From contig NZ_JAHVDV010000026.1 of assembly GCF_051486985.1 (NCBI RefSeq), positions 1-64,000 of the forward strand: a DNA stretch of 64,000 nucleotides, read 5' to 3'. The stretch is from CBFFRJ01 sp051486985. GTDB lineage: Bacteria; Pseudomonadota; Gammaproteobacteria; Enterobacterales; Enterobacteriaceae. Position 1 is the first letter of the stretch, and each line of letters starts with the position of its first letter. This document shows, one piece after another, positions 53,528-61,821 of this stretch. The notes below the pieces were generated by a model that did not search any database, was not told the DNA's origin, and was given only the letters and a program-made list of their open reading frames with translations. The translations under genes were made by a program, and so were the position numbers.

Positions 53528-53682
53528 ATCTGACGTTTTTCTCCTATCTACTCTCCTGAATTAATCCATACTACCAGGATTCCCGTTTCTGGTGGTATGG
53601 AGTTCCTTTCCTCCCCATGCTGAAAATTGTGGTTCTGATTTCTATAGAATTCGGGTTATGCTTGTGCTCCCGCTGTTCCTTA

Positions 53683-53711
53683 GTTGTACAGCATAAAATG
53701 AATTGTACAAC
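53683..53711 (+). promoter_or_regulatory. Candidate BluR autoregulatory operator
   Basis: GTTGTACA at 53683-53690 and TGTACAAC at 53704-53711 form a perfect 8-bp inverted repeat with a 13-bp spacer, 58-86 bp upstream of bluR. The core matches the boxes at the ycgZ promoter. A 29-bp dyad is of the size seen for MerR-type dimers. Confidence 0.65.
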
Positions 53712-53768
53712 CTGTTCGTATTAGCTAGTTTAGATATACATGTATCGGGTTTGAGTACGAGGGAACTG

Positions 53769-54500
53769 ATGACCTTTTACAGTATTGGCGATGTAGCCGA
53801 ACGATGCGGCATTAACCCAGTCACCCTGCGCGCATGGCAGCGGCGCTATGGTTTGCTTAAGCCTCAGCGAAGCGAAGGCGGGCATCGGCAGTTTGATGAA
53901 GACGATATTCAACGTATCGAAAACATTAAACGATGGATCGAAAGCGGCGTACCGGTTGGCAAGGTTAAGGCACTGCTGGAAGAGAAAAAAGTGGCGTCGC
54001 ACGAAGGGTGGGAGTCACTGCAGGAAGAGTTAATGTCCTCTCTGCGCCATGTCCGCCCCGCCAGACTTCGCACTACCATCGCTGCGTTTTGTCGTGAACA
54101 CCCTGTTGATGCACTCATTGACCATGTTTTTGTGCCGGTGCGTCAGCGGCTTTCGCTGGATCAAAATACCGCGCGGACCATGTGCAGCCTGCTGGATGGC
54201 ATCCTTATCGATCATGTCATTTTATCTTTAACGCGCGCGCGTAAAAAACTCGGCAAAGATGCCCTGCTTATTGGCTGGAGCATTGAGGACAGGACACGTT
54301 TGTGGCTTGAAGCCTGGCGTTTATCGCAGCGCGGCTGGAATGTTGATGTCCTGGCCGAGCCGCTGGACTCGCCCCGGCCGGAGCTTTTCCCCGGGCAACA
54401 GATATTCGTCTTGACGGATAAAACGCTGTCACGTTATCAGCAGGAGCAATTAACGCACTGGCAAAAACAGGGGTTCTCCATTACCCACCATGATGTCTAG
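53769..54500 (+). CDS. bluR: MerR-like repressor BluR
   Basis: 243 residues from ATG 53769, as in E. coli. N-terminal MerR winged helix: YSIGDVAERCGINPVTLRAW then RRYGLLKPQRSEGGHRQF. The C-terminal region is B12-binding-like without a cobalamin DXHXXG motif and serves to bind BluF. It represses the ycgZ-ymgA-ariR operon until photoexcited BluF displaces it. Unlike E. coli, the genes downstream on the same strand are additional small connector-type proteins. Confidence 0.95.
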   Translation: MTFYSIGDVAERCGINPVTLRAWQRRYGLLKPQRSEGGHRQFDEDDIQRIENIKRWIESGVPVGKVKALLEEKKVASHEGWESLQEELMSSLRHVRPARLRTTIAAFCREHPVDALIDHVFVPVRQRLSLDQNTARTMCSLLDGILIDHVILSLTRARKKLGKDALLIGWSIEDRTRLWLEAWRLSQRGWNVDVLAEPLDSPRPELFPGQQIFVLTDKTLSRYQQEQLTHWQKQGFSITHHDV

Positions 54501-54759
54501 AGTGAGGCCATTATTCTTAGCGGATTAGAAAACTAACTATTACCTTTCGGGGGGCGCTATCCCCCTTATCTCCTTCTTATTACATTGTAATTATTAAAAA
54601 ATAGTCGTTCTCTTTTCTCCTTAAAATGGACATTTTCTAATTTTCAGTGCCCCCCTCATCTAAGAATTCCCTGAATAAAATAATTTTAGATAACCAAAGG
54701 CTATACTTAAAATGTAAGTCAATTATTTACATCAAAACATTAATAAAGGAGGAATATTA

Positions 54760-54966
54760 ATGATAAGCGATGATGAAAATAAATTGGGTTATATTTCTAT
54801 CGGTGACGCAGTACTTGAGAATATTCAAAATGATGCGGAACTATCCTGCGAGTCACTTATTGAGACTTTAATCAGGCAGGAGAAGGAGGCGACTAATCAT
54901 GTGCATCGTACACAAATCCTGCAAGGGCGAGCGCTATTAAGCGGATCCGCCACTTTCATCAATTAG
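54760..54966 (+). CDS. Small connector-like protein A (68 aa)
   Basis: 68 residues behind a very strong AAAGGAGGAAT site. YISIGDAVLENIQNDAELSC followed by ESLIETLIRQEKEATNHVHR follows the YmgA N-terminal pattern (IGDA..E...., L..LIRQ.). It is shorter than YmgA and lacks the polar tail. ATGTAA/TTACAT (54712-54717, 54727-54732) is a dyad in the promoter region. Second gene after bluF-bluR; probably part of the light-responsive set, by position. Confidence 0.75.
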   Translation: MISDDENKLGYISIGDAVLENIQNDAELSCESLIETLIRQEKEATNHVHRTQILQGRALLSGSATFIN

Positions 54967-55182
54967 CTACCCTTACGTAGTTAATCCTGATGTAACGCTC
55001 AGCCACTAATTCTAAAATTATTGGCCACTATTCCGGTTCAAAACCGGGACAGGGAGCTATCTATGCCCGGCATAATAAACGCTGCAACTTCAAATAGAAG
55101 CAATTAAAGATACTGCCGTTTATAACAGCCAGGACGTTACCCATAATTGATTATCCCTTAAACAGGAGGGCTTACCATAACT

Positions 55183-55398
55183 ATGGAAAAACAAACCGAT
55201 AATGATGGTTTGACAAAAGAAGAATTAATTCGTGAAGCAATCGGTATTGCGACTACACAACTGATTAGAAAAGGTCTTCCGGTGACTACTCGCGGTCTGA
55301 TCCAAATTCTGATGCAGGAAGAGGAGAATACAGAGATGGCAGAACGTAAAGCAATTTATCAGGACGCACGGAAACGCGTGCAGCAAAAAATGCAGTAA
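55183..55398 (+). CDS. Small connector-like protein B (71 aa)
   Basis: 71 residues; ACAGGAGGG lies 13 bases before the ATG, a long spacing. LTKEELIREAIGIATTQLIR, TTRGLIQILMQEEENTEMAE then RKAIYQDARKRV follows the same two-helix layout as YmgA/AriR proteins: a first amphipathic helix, a turn, then L.Q.L..E.......R...Y. Family membership is inferred. No other function is visible. Confidence 0.65.
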   Translation: MEKQTDNDGLTKEELIREAIGIATTQLIRKGLPVTTRGLIQILMQEEENTEMAERKAIYQDARKRVQQKMQ

Positions 55399-55463
55399 TT
55401 TATTCAATAATAACAGTCGCTAATAAAGTTGGCAGCATGAGTTTCAACCATGAGGAGGATATA

Positions 55464-55703
55464 ATGAAAACCACCACTAGGTTAACCGACATGCTTATTT
55501 GCGAGGCAACGGCTCAGTTACTGGAGTCGCAGTCAAAAATAACGTATGCCAACCTGATACGACAGTTAAGGGACGAGCGCATGATGACTGACGATAATGA
55601 CCAGCGATTGCACTATACCCTGGCCATCGGACAAGTTCGCGCTCATGAGCTTTTGTATAAAAACTACCTTGTGCAACCCGAGATAACCAGCATGAGTAGC
55701 TAA
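55464..55703 (+). CDS. Small connector-like protein C (79 aa)
   Basis: 79 residues from ATG 55464, behind GAGGAGGATATA. LTDMLICEATAQLLESQSKI then TYANLIRQLRDERMMTDDND and RLHYTLAIGQVR align with the N-terminal part of YmgA (LTDELIGEAVLSLLQDNGPI, then LIARL). An earlier ATG at 55437 has no ribosome site. Third of the extra small genes downstream of bluR. Confidence 0.75.
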   Translation: MKTTTRLTDMLICEATAQLLESQSKITYANLIRQLRDERMMTDDNDQRLHYTLAIGQVRAHELLYKNYLVQPEITSMSS

Positions 55704-55926
55704 CGACAGCCCTGGGGCATCTTATGCCGCCAGGGTTGATTACGTTCAATATTTCCCAAAATCAGGTCATTAATCTCAGCATTTCTCCCAGTCTGCACAC
55801 TTTCATTTCCGGGATATCCTTTCAATTCTTTCTCTCAGATGACACAATGCGAAGCGCGCATTTTTGCGCCATGTTTTAGCGCGCTGTCATATAGATATTT
55901 TCCTCTACTTAAAGAAAAGGTTAAAT

Positions 55927-56169
55927 ATGAGTGACTCACGTAGTGATGGTCGGGACAAGATAGTACTGCCGCCGGGAGGAGAAATGCTCTGTATTGAGCA
56001 GACCCTCGGCGCTATCGTTGTGGAAATGATCCGTGAAGGACGAATCATTACTCGCCAAAGCCTGTGTGTGGCGGTAGCGGGGCGCATTGATCAAACCACC
56101 CCTGCCGTCCTTGAAGCCCACTATGCAGATATTCTGCGTCTGCTACTGACCCAGAAACTGGGTGAGTGA
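55927..56169 (+). CDS. YcgZ paralogue (80 aa)
   Basis: 80 residues, the same length as YcgZ at 51721-51963. EQTLGAIVVEMIREGRIITR then QSLCVAVAGRIDQ and AHYADILRLLL aligns with YcgZ QETLGQIVVEILKDGRHLNR then KSLCTKLLSRLDQ and SHYQMLIGLL. It is followed by a YmgA-like gene, repeating the ycgZ-ymgA order. A duplicated connector pair is the simplest reading. Confidence 0.85.
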   Translation: MSDSRSDGRDKIVLPPGGEMLCIEQTLGAIVVEMIREGRIITRQSLCVAVAGRIDQTTPAVLEAHYADILRLLLTQKLGE

Positions 56170-56218
56170 GGCAACCCGTATGTTCGGGTCAGGCAGAATA
56201 AAAACTAAGGAAGGCACC

Positions 56219-56533
56219 ATGTACAAAAATGCCAAAGAAAGCCTTGTTGAAATCGTAATTGGTGACGCCATTCTTGAACTGCTGGAAGCTGATGCGCCTA
56301 TCTCTCATGAGGCACTACTGGGGCTACTGATTCGCCATTGCGAAACGGAAACCCGTGAAACAAGACGGGATGCGCTGGCGGCTGCGATAGAAGAAATTCG
56401 TCGGACTTATTCCTTTTCGAGCGATAAAAGAAAAGGGGCGACGCAATGGGGAGGCGATAAAAATTGCGGTTCAGACACGCTAATGCACTATCTTAATAAC
56501 GATCCTCCCACGCGGGGAGAAAAAAAGCATTGA
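56219..56533 (+). CDS. YmgA paralogue (104 aa)
   Basis: 104 residues behind AAGGAAGGCACC. VEIVIGDAILELLEADAPIS then HEALLGLLIRHCETETRETR matches YmgA over its helical half; the C-terminal tail has the same pattern (W.GD......, ending RGEKKH). It follows the YcgZ paralogue by 49 bp, mirroring the first operon. Confidence 0.83.
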   Translation: MYKNAKESLVEIVIGDAILELLEADAPISHEALLGLLIRHCETETRETRRDALAAAIEEIRRTYSFSSDKRKGATQWGGDKNCGSDTLMHYLNNDPPTRGEKKH

Positions 56534-56569
56534 TTTATTAGCGGTTTATTTTCATTTTTATCTACTGAA

Positions 56570-56818
56570 TCACAAATCATCAGGTGTTGTTCTGACGACC
56601 ATTTCCAGTGCGCTGCGGTATAAAGCGGATCGTTGCGGATCGCGTTCCTCTTCGAGGTGACGAATGATCGCCAGGATGACAGCTTTGTTGCTGACAGGAA
56701 AACCCAGCCCTCTGAGTTCATCTTCTACCGTTTTGATAAAAGCCGTTTCAGCACTGTATACCGGTAAACGGATTGTCTGAGTGGGGTTTAGAAACTCAAC
56801 TCTGGTACTCATCGTCAT
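56570..56818 (-). CDS. AriR paralogue (82 aa)
   Basis: 82 residues from ATG 56818, behind AAGGAGGGACTGAA. VSNKAVILAIIRHLEEERDP then ALEMVVRTTPDDL aligns with AriR NKAIILRLINLLENTED then LEIVVDHTLDD. The N-terminal third differs. It lies convergent with the YmgA paralogue, so unlike ariR it is transcribed separately from the ycgZ/ymgA-like pair. Confidence 0.83.
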   Translation of the reverse strand: MTMSTRVEFLNPTQTIRLPVYSAETAFIKTVEDELRGLGFPVSNKAVILAIIRHLEEERDPQRSALYRSALEMVVRTTPDDL

Positions 56819-57710
56819 TTCAGTCCCTCCTTAATGTTACGGCATCAGTACATCAGAAAAATCTCTATTATCAATTAAAAGTAGCTTGTTTTTAGTTTTG
56901 TGCATACTTCTGCGAAAATAATTAATCTCTATGCAGAACAAGCAGCTCTTAGGGAAGGTTTTAACCCGCCTGTTACGATGCGCCTTGATGGAAGATCTCC
57001 GTACCTGAAGGCACTCCCTGCGCCTGATGCCCAAAAAATGCCACCGCACGACCACGTTTTTAACCCGCTGATTCACGGCAACAGGTGGTAAGACAGGAGC
57101 TTTTCAACCCGTAGGTTTACAACTGCTTAAAATTTATAACAGTGAACCAGCCGGATTGCGGATGTTTGTTGCCGTTTTTAACTCTCCACCGAGACACTGT
57201 TTTGCTGCACCCTGGCGCAAATTTCCCACATACTTAACTCAGACGACATCTGTCTGTCTTATACAATATTATGCTTTTCCCTTGCGCCAGGTTTCCGCCC
57301 GAAAACATGAAAGACACTTATATATAGGGCTGCTGAATTGGGGTGTCGTCTGGCTTATCTGTTTTTGTTAATAATTTGTGAAATTAGCTATATAAGTAAT
57401 ATGAATGTATTTCAAGTGAAAATATATCCGCGATCATATGATAATAAAAATCGATATTTCTTAATTTAATCAATGGATTATATTTCTGCTTTAAGGCCGA
57501 TTTTCGCCGTTTGTTACCGCGGGCCTGGTTAGTGACCATAAGTTAAATAGCTTGTAGCGATCATTGAAATAATCGCGATAGTTAAAACCTATCAAAAGAT
57601 AAATATTGATCATTTAAAACAATTTTTAAAGATCCGTAATAAATGATTAGAATGTGTAATGTATGGCGAAATGTGAAAGTATTCTTGCCGGTCAATGGAA
57701 CAATAAATAA
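56819..57710. other. AT-rich gap between AriR paralogue and EAL pseudogene
   Basis: 892 bp. The best coding candidate is a 63-codon frame from GTG 56900 to 57091 (TSAKIINLYAEQAALREGFN, then VTMRLDGRSPYLKALPAPDA); its composition is protein-like but there is no good ribosome site and I know no match. From 57092 on, the sequence is AT-rich with no supportable gene. Confidence 0.4.
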
Positions 57711-58451
57711 ATGGAAACAAGGATTTTTGAATTCGAGGATGAAAAGTTTCATATGACTGCGGCTTTTCAGCCGATTGTAAGTCTGCATGCACAAAAAATT
57801 GACCAGTACGAAGCCCTCGCCCGATTTAAAAATGAAAATGGAACGCAAGTATCCACATAAACAGTAATAGATAAAGCAGAAAGAACGGGCTCGGTTAATA
57901 TAATTACAGATTTTATTTTTAAACTAATTTGTAGTTTGATTGCAAAAAAACAGAATCTAAAAGTATCATTTAATTTTTCTCACTCACTACTGAATGATAC
58001 GACATATCCTGAAAAATTTTATTTAGAATGCGCCTGCCAGGGTGTCAATCCACAAAACATTGAAATAGAAATAAGCGAAAAAGTGACCAAAGAGCAGCTC
58101 ATCCAGTGTGAGAGATTTTTAAAAGAAGCAAAGGAGTATGGTTTTTCGATCTCACTTGATGACTTTGGTGCGGGTAATATTCAGTTAGAAAGTTTGGGTT
58201 TATTTGATTTTGATACCATTAAATTAGATCGTTCGATAGTCGATGGTATCGGGCGCAATGAGGCTAAACGACTTTCGCTTCATACTATCCTGACCACTAT
58301 TTTTCGCCTTAACGTCAATATCATTTGCGAAGGTGTGGAAAAGAAAGCCGATCTCAACCTGCTTAAAAAGTATAAAAATATCGGTGTCCAGGGGTATATC
58401 TTCTATTACCCCTTAACCCTCCATCAGTTTAAGCTTATGGAGGGAATGTAG
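57711..58451 (+). pseudogene. EAL-domain protein interrupted by one stop codon
   Basis: Read from ATG 57711, the frame gives TAAFQPIVSLHAQKIDQYEA-LARF, then TAA at 57858-57860, then continues in the same frame to 58451. The remainder has IEIEISEKV, SLDDFGAGNIQLESLG, TIKLDRSIVDGI, ICEGVEKKA and QGYIFYYP, so the cyclic-di-GMP phosphodiesterase residues are essentially intact. The neighbouring codons (VST-stop-TVIDKAERTGSV) suggest CAA changed to TAA. An intact protein would have 246 residues, a stand-alone EAL domain. Read-through or a start after the stop is possible but not evident. Confidence 0.88.
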
Positions 58452-58600
58452 CCGGTTAAACGTAGGCGTTCTTTCTTCTGGCACGTGGTGTGCCTGCCGC
58501 AAGAAAGTTTTATCTCCTCTCTGACCAGATGTCCGAACCCGTATCTGCCGGGCCGGTCGCTCTCCGCTTTTCTGCTTCCTCACTCAGGGATTTGGTGTAT

Positions 58601-58626
58601 TATACGTTTCATATATAAAACGTATA
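58601..58626 (+). promoter_or_regulatory. Palindromic promoter/operator of the ParD-like/MAP operon
   Basis: TATACGTTT (58601-58609) and AAACGTATA (58618-58626) form a perfect 9-bp inverted repeat with 8 bases between, ending 9 bp before the ParD-like start. TATACG-like and CATATAT elements inside could form the -10. The position fits autoregulation by a ribbon-helix-helix protein. Confidence 0.75.
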
Positions 58627-58635
58627 CGGTGAGTT

Positions 58636-58887
58636 ATGGGCATTGTAAAAATCTCCGATCTGATGCATGAGAACCTGCGGTTGGCCAGTAATGCGCTAAG
58701 CCGTTCAGTCAACGCGCAGGCAGAACACTGGCTTAAAGTGGGCATGCTGGCTGAACTCTACCCACACCTCACTCATCAGCAGCTGACGCGGCTGCTTATT
58801 CAGGCAGAGCGCAATGGTGGCGTCGATATTCATACCCTTATCGACGGCGAAGCCCTTTCAATACCGATGGAGCAGGAAGCACAGTGA
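58636..58887 (+). CDS. ParD-like ribbon-helix-helix protein
   Basis: 83 residues. VKISDLMHENLRLASNALSR then SVNAQAEHWLKVGMLAELYP is the ParD-like (PF11903) pattern: a beta-strand and two helices, with SRSVNAQAEHW replacing SRSVPGQIEYW. Antitoxin relatives autorepress through such domains. Its stop overlaps the start of a methionine aminopeptidase gene (ATGA), so translation is coupled. No conventional toxin is next to it. Confidence 0.82.
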   Translation: MGIVKISDLMHENLRLASNALSRSVNAQAEHWLKVGMLAELYPHLTHQQLTRLLIQAERNGGVDIHTLIDGEALSIPMEQEAQ

Positions 58888-59669
58888 GTAACGTAAAAAT
58901 TCATACTCAACAAGAGGTTGAGATGGCGCGTGCGGCCGGGCATGCGGCCGCGAACGTGCTGGAGATGATCAAGCACCATGTGCGCCCGGGCGTCACCACC
59001 GACGAACTCGACACGCTCTGTCACGACTATATTCGCGATACGCTCAAGGTTATTCCGGCGAATATTGGTTATCACGGCTATACCCGCACCGTCTGCACGT
59101 CGGTCAACCATGTGGTCTGTCACGGTATTCCTTCCGCTAAGGTCTTGAAAAAAGGCGATATCGTTAATATCGACGTGGCCATCATCAAAGACGGCTGGTA
59201 TGGCGATACCAGTCGTATGTACGTGGTTGGCGAACCGTCGGTTCGTGCCAACAGACTGATCAACGTGACTTACGAGGCGATGGTTGCGGGTATCCGGGTG
59301 GTAAAACCGGGCGCAACACTGGGGGATGTCGGTGCTGCTATCCAGCAGGTTGCGGAAGGCGCAGGGTTCTCAGTAGTAAGAGAGTATTGCGGACACGGTG
59401 TGGGACAAATTTATCATGATGAGCCCCAGGTACTGCATTACGGCAAGCCGGGTACGGGCCTGGTGCTGAAAGAGGGGATGATCTTTACCATCGAGCCGAT
59501 GATAAACGCCGGGAAAGCGGCGACCAGCGTGCTTTCCGATGGCTGGACGGTGGTAACTAAAGACCGTTCGCTCTCAGCCCAGTGGGAACATATGGTCGCC
59601 GTCACTTCCACCGGGTTTGACGTTCTCACACCGTGGCCCGATCCGTCAGAGGTGTATCCGGTGCCCTGA
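58884..59669 (+). CDS. Type I methionine aminopeptidase (second copy)
   Basis: 261 residues. Removes N-terminal Met. All five metal ligands are visible: two Asp in NIDVAIIKDGWYGDTSRMY, His in REYCGHGVGQIYHDEP, Glu in FTIEPMI and Glu in SAQWEHMVAV; the substrate His in YHDEP is also kept. It differs from the essential map, which lies elsewhere (next to rpsB in enterobacteria). Coupled to the ParD-like gene upstream. Its last 44 bp overlap the 3' end of the convergent LysR gene. Confidence 0.93.
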   Translation: MSNVKIHTQQEVEMARAAGHAAANVLEMIKHHVRPGVTTDELDTLCHDYIRDTLKVIPANIGYHGYTRTVCTSVNHVVCHGIPSAKVLKKGDIVNIDVAIIKDGWYGDTSRMYVVGEPSVRANRLINVTYEAMVAGIRVVKPGATLGDVGAAIQQVAEGAGFSVVREYCGHGVGQIYHDEPQVLHYGKPGTGLVLKEGMIFTIEPMINAGKAATSVLSDGWTVVTKDRSLSAQWEHMVAVTSTGFDVLTPWPDPSEVYPVP

Positions 59670-60564
59670 TTTCAAGAGCGCTGAGGGCGTTCAGTAGCGC
59701 GTCCACTTTCGGCAGTAACTGTTTGCGACGCGGCCAGACGAGCGTCAGCGCCAGCCCCTCCGGTTGTACGTCTGGTAATACTATCTCGAGTTCACCGGAG
59801 GCCAGCTGATTACGAATAAGCCATGTCGGGCTTTGCGCAACCCCCAGCCCGGCGCAGACAGCCTGAATCTGAGCATCCACATCCCCCAGCGCCATGCGAA
59901 AGGGGACCGTGCGCCAGCGCAGATGATTATCTTCGGTGATAAACAGCCAGGGCTTTACCGTCCCGTCGACGCGTTCATACAAAATGGCCTGATGCTGCAG
60001 TAACGCTTCCACAGTCTGCGGCCTGCCGTGCGCTTTGAGATAGGCAGGCGAGGCGCAAAACACCATCTTTTCACGTCCCAGCAGTTTGCACCCCAACGAG
60101 GCGGGCAGCGGCCCGGTGTCGCCAATCCGCACGGCAACATCAATTCCCTCTTCAAAAAGATCAACAAAGCGGTCAGAGAAGGTGAGGCTGAGTTCCAGCT
60201 CCGGGTTTTGCTGGCAGAAGGGGATAAGCAGCGGCATGACGCTTACTCGTCCGTAGGTGTTTGGCACCGCGAGGCGCAGCCGCCCTGAAGGAATGATGCG
60301 CTGGGCCGCCAGCACCGATTCGGCTTCCGCCAGCTCTTCCATGATGCGGATACAGGTCTGGTAATAGGCCTGTCCGGCATCGGTCAGCTGCAGGTGGCGG
60401 GTGGTGCGTTCGAGCAGGCGCGACCCCAGTCGGGCTTCCAGCCGACTCACGCTTTTGCTGATGGCAGAACCGGTCACGTGCAGGCGTGTTGCGGCGGCGG
60501 TAAAGCTGCCGCTCTCGACGCTTGCCACAAAGGGGACGATATCTTTCAGGCGCTGATCGTGCAT
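59626..60564 (-). CDS. LysR-type regulator
   Basis: 312 residues. HTH SFTAAATRLHVTGSAISKSV, then a LysR substrate-binding domain of the subgroup with SGRLRLAVPNTYGRVSVMPL. It diverges from the PRISE-type reductase at 60665 with a 100-bp gap, so it probably regulates that gene. Ligand unknown. It overlaps the methionine aminopeptidase gene tail-to-tail. Confidence 0.88.
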   Translation of the reverse strand: MHDQRLKDIVPFVASVESGSFTAAATRLHVTGSAISKSVSRLEARLGSRLLERTTRHLQLTDAGQAYYQTCIRIMEELAEAESVLAAQRIIPSGRLRLAVPNTYGRVSVMPLLIPFCQQNPELELSLTFSDRFVDLFEEGIDVAVRIGDTGPLPASLGCKLLGREKMVFCASPAYLKAHGRPQTVEALLQHQAILYERVDGTVKPWLFITEDNHLRWRTVPFRMALGDVDAQIQAVCAGLGVAQSPTWLIRNQLASGELEIVLPDVQPEGLALTLVWPRRKQLLPKVDALLNALSALEIRAPDTPLTDRATV

Positions 60565-60664
60565 GGATTCATGAACTCAGGTTGAGAATGATGTGAATTA
60601 ATGCCAGAGATAAGAATGCTGTTCTCTATTAGTCTACTCATTAACCTGATGAGGAGATACCTGA

Positions 60665-61732
60665 ATGCAGAAACAAGCCCTGATAGTCGGCATTAGCGGT
60701 GTTATCGGCCGGGCGCTGGCAGAAAAACTGAAAGCGGAAGGTTGGAATGTTGCGGGCCTTTCACGTGGCCGGGGTGCCGTACCGGAAGGCTGCACCAGCC
60801 TGATCGCCGATTTAACCGACAGCGATGCCGTAAACAAGGCGCTGGCGTCCGTTAAGCCTGATGCGCTGTTCTTTAGCGTCTGGGCGCGTCAGGAGAACGA
60901 AAAAGCCAACATCCGTGTGAACAGCCTGATGGTGAAAAACGTCATTGACGCGCTGGGCGAGCGGTTGAGCGGCGCACATGTGGCGCTGGTAACCGGACTA
61001 AAACACTACCTTGGCCCCTTTGAAGCCTATGGCAAAGGCGCGGTGCCCGTGACGCCGTTTCGTGAAGAGCAGGGCCGTCAGCCGGTTGAGAATTTTTATT
61101 ACGCTCAGGAAGACGAGATCTTCGCCGGAGCGGAAAAATATGGTTATCGCTGGAGCGTTCACCGCCCGCATTCCATTATTGGTTACGCCGTTGGAAACGC
61201 TATGAATATGGGGCTGACGCTCGCCGTGTATGCCACGCTGTGCCGTGAAAAGGGATGGCCCTTTATCTTCCCCGGCTCTGAGCAGCAGTGGAACGGCGTG
61301 TCCGACGTCACCGATGCCGGTCTTCTGGCAGAGCAGTTGTGCTGGGCCACCTCAAGTCCGAACGCAGCCAACGAAGATTTTAATGCGGTGAACGGCGACG
61401 TGTTTCGCTGGAACTGGTTATGGCCGCGTCTCGCCGCCTGGTTTGGTATTGAGGCCGTCGGGTTTAACGGCACCCCGGCTCCGCTGGAAGGGCGGATGCA
61501 GGAGGCTAACGCTGCCTGGGCGGAGATTGCCCATCGTTACCAGTTAAAAGAGCACGATCTGACACGTCTGGCTTCCTGGTGGCATACGGATGCCGATCTC
61601 GGTCGTCCGATGGAGGCCTTCACCGACATGAGCAAAAGCCGCAAAGCAGGTTTCATCGGTTATCGCAGCACGCTGGACGCCTTCACTCAGCTCTTTGAGC
61701 GGCTAAAAGCGGAAAATATCCTGCCACGCTAA
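60665..61732 (+). CDS. PRISE-type NAD(P)H reductase (SDR superfamily)
   Basis: 355 residues. N-terminal Rossmann motif ALIVGISGVIGRALAEKLKA. Family landmarks of progesterone 5beta-reductase/iridoid-synthase-like enzymes: VTGLKHYLGPFEAYGKG with the catalytic Lys, and the NFYYAQEDEIF motif with the active Tyr. Bacterial members reduce enones or aldehydes; the natural substrate here is unknown. Divergent from a LysR gene. Confidence 0.85.
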   Translation: MQKQALIVGISGVIGRALAEKLKAEGWNVAGLSRGRGAVPEGCTSLIADLTDSDAVNKALASVKPDALFFSVWARQENEKANIRVNSLMVKNVIDALGERLSGAHVALVTGLKHYLGPFEAYGKGAVPVTPFREEQGRQPVENFYYAQEDEIFAGAEKYGYRWSVHRPHSIIGYAVGNAMNMGLTLAVYATLCREKGWPFIFPGSEQQWNGVSDVTDAGLLAEQLCWATSSPNAANEDFNAVNGDVFRWNWLWPRLAAWFGIEAVGFNGTPAPLEGRMQEANAAWAEIAHRYQLKEHDLTRLASWWHTDADLGRPMEAFTDMSKSRKAGFIGYRSTLDAFTQLFERLKAENILPR

Positions 61733-61756
61733 GAGAAAATAGCCACCGAAACGGCG

Positions 61757-61794
61757 CAACAAGGTGCTAGTTTTAAAACACTGACACCTTGTTG
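61757..61794. promoter_or_regulatory. Nested palindrome before the metallophosphoesterase gene
   Basis: CAACAAGGTG (61757-61766) and CACCTTGTTG (61785-61794) are perfect 10-bp inverted arms; between them lies a second palindrome GTTTTAAAAC. It starts 24 bp after the PRISE stop and ends 27 bp before ATG 61822. It could be an operator (TetR-type dyads look like this) or a terminator lacking a T-run. Confidence 0.6.
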
Positions 61795-61821
61795 TTCTAC
61801 TTTCGTTGCTATGGAGCTGTG

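Noticed and set aside
58636..59669. Classical ParDE toxin-antitoxin pair
   Set aside because: The downstream gene has all methionine aminopeptidase metal ligands and no ParE/RelE fold.
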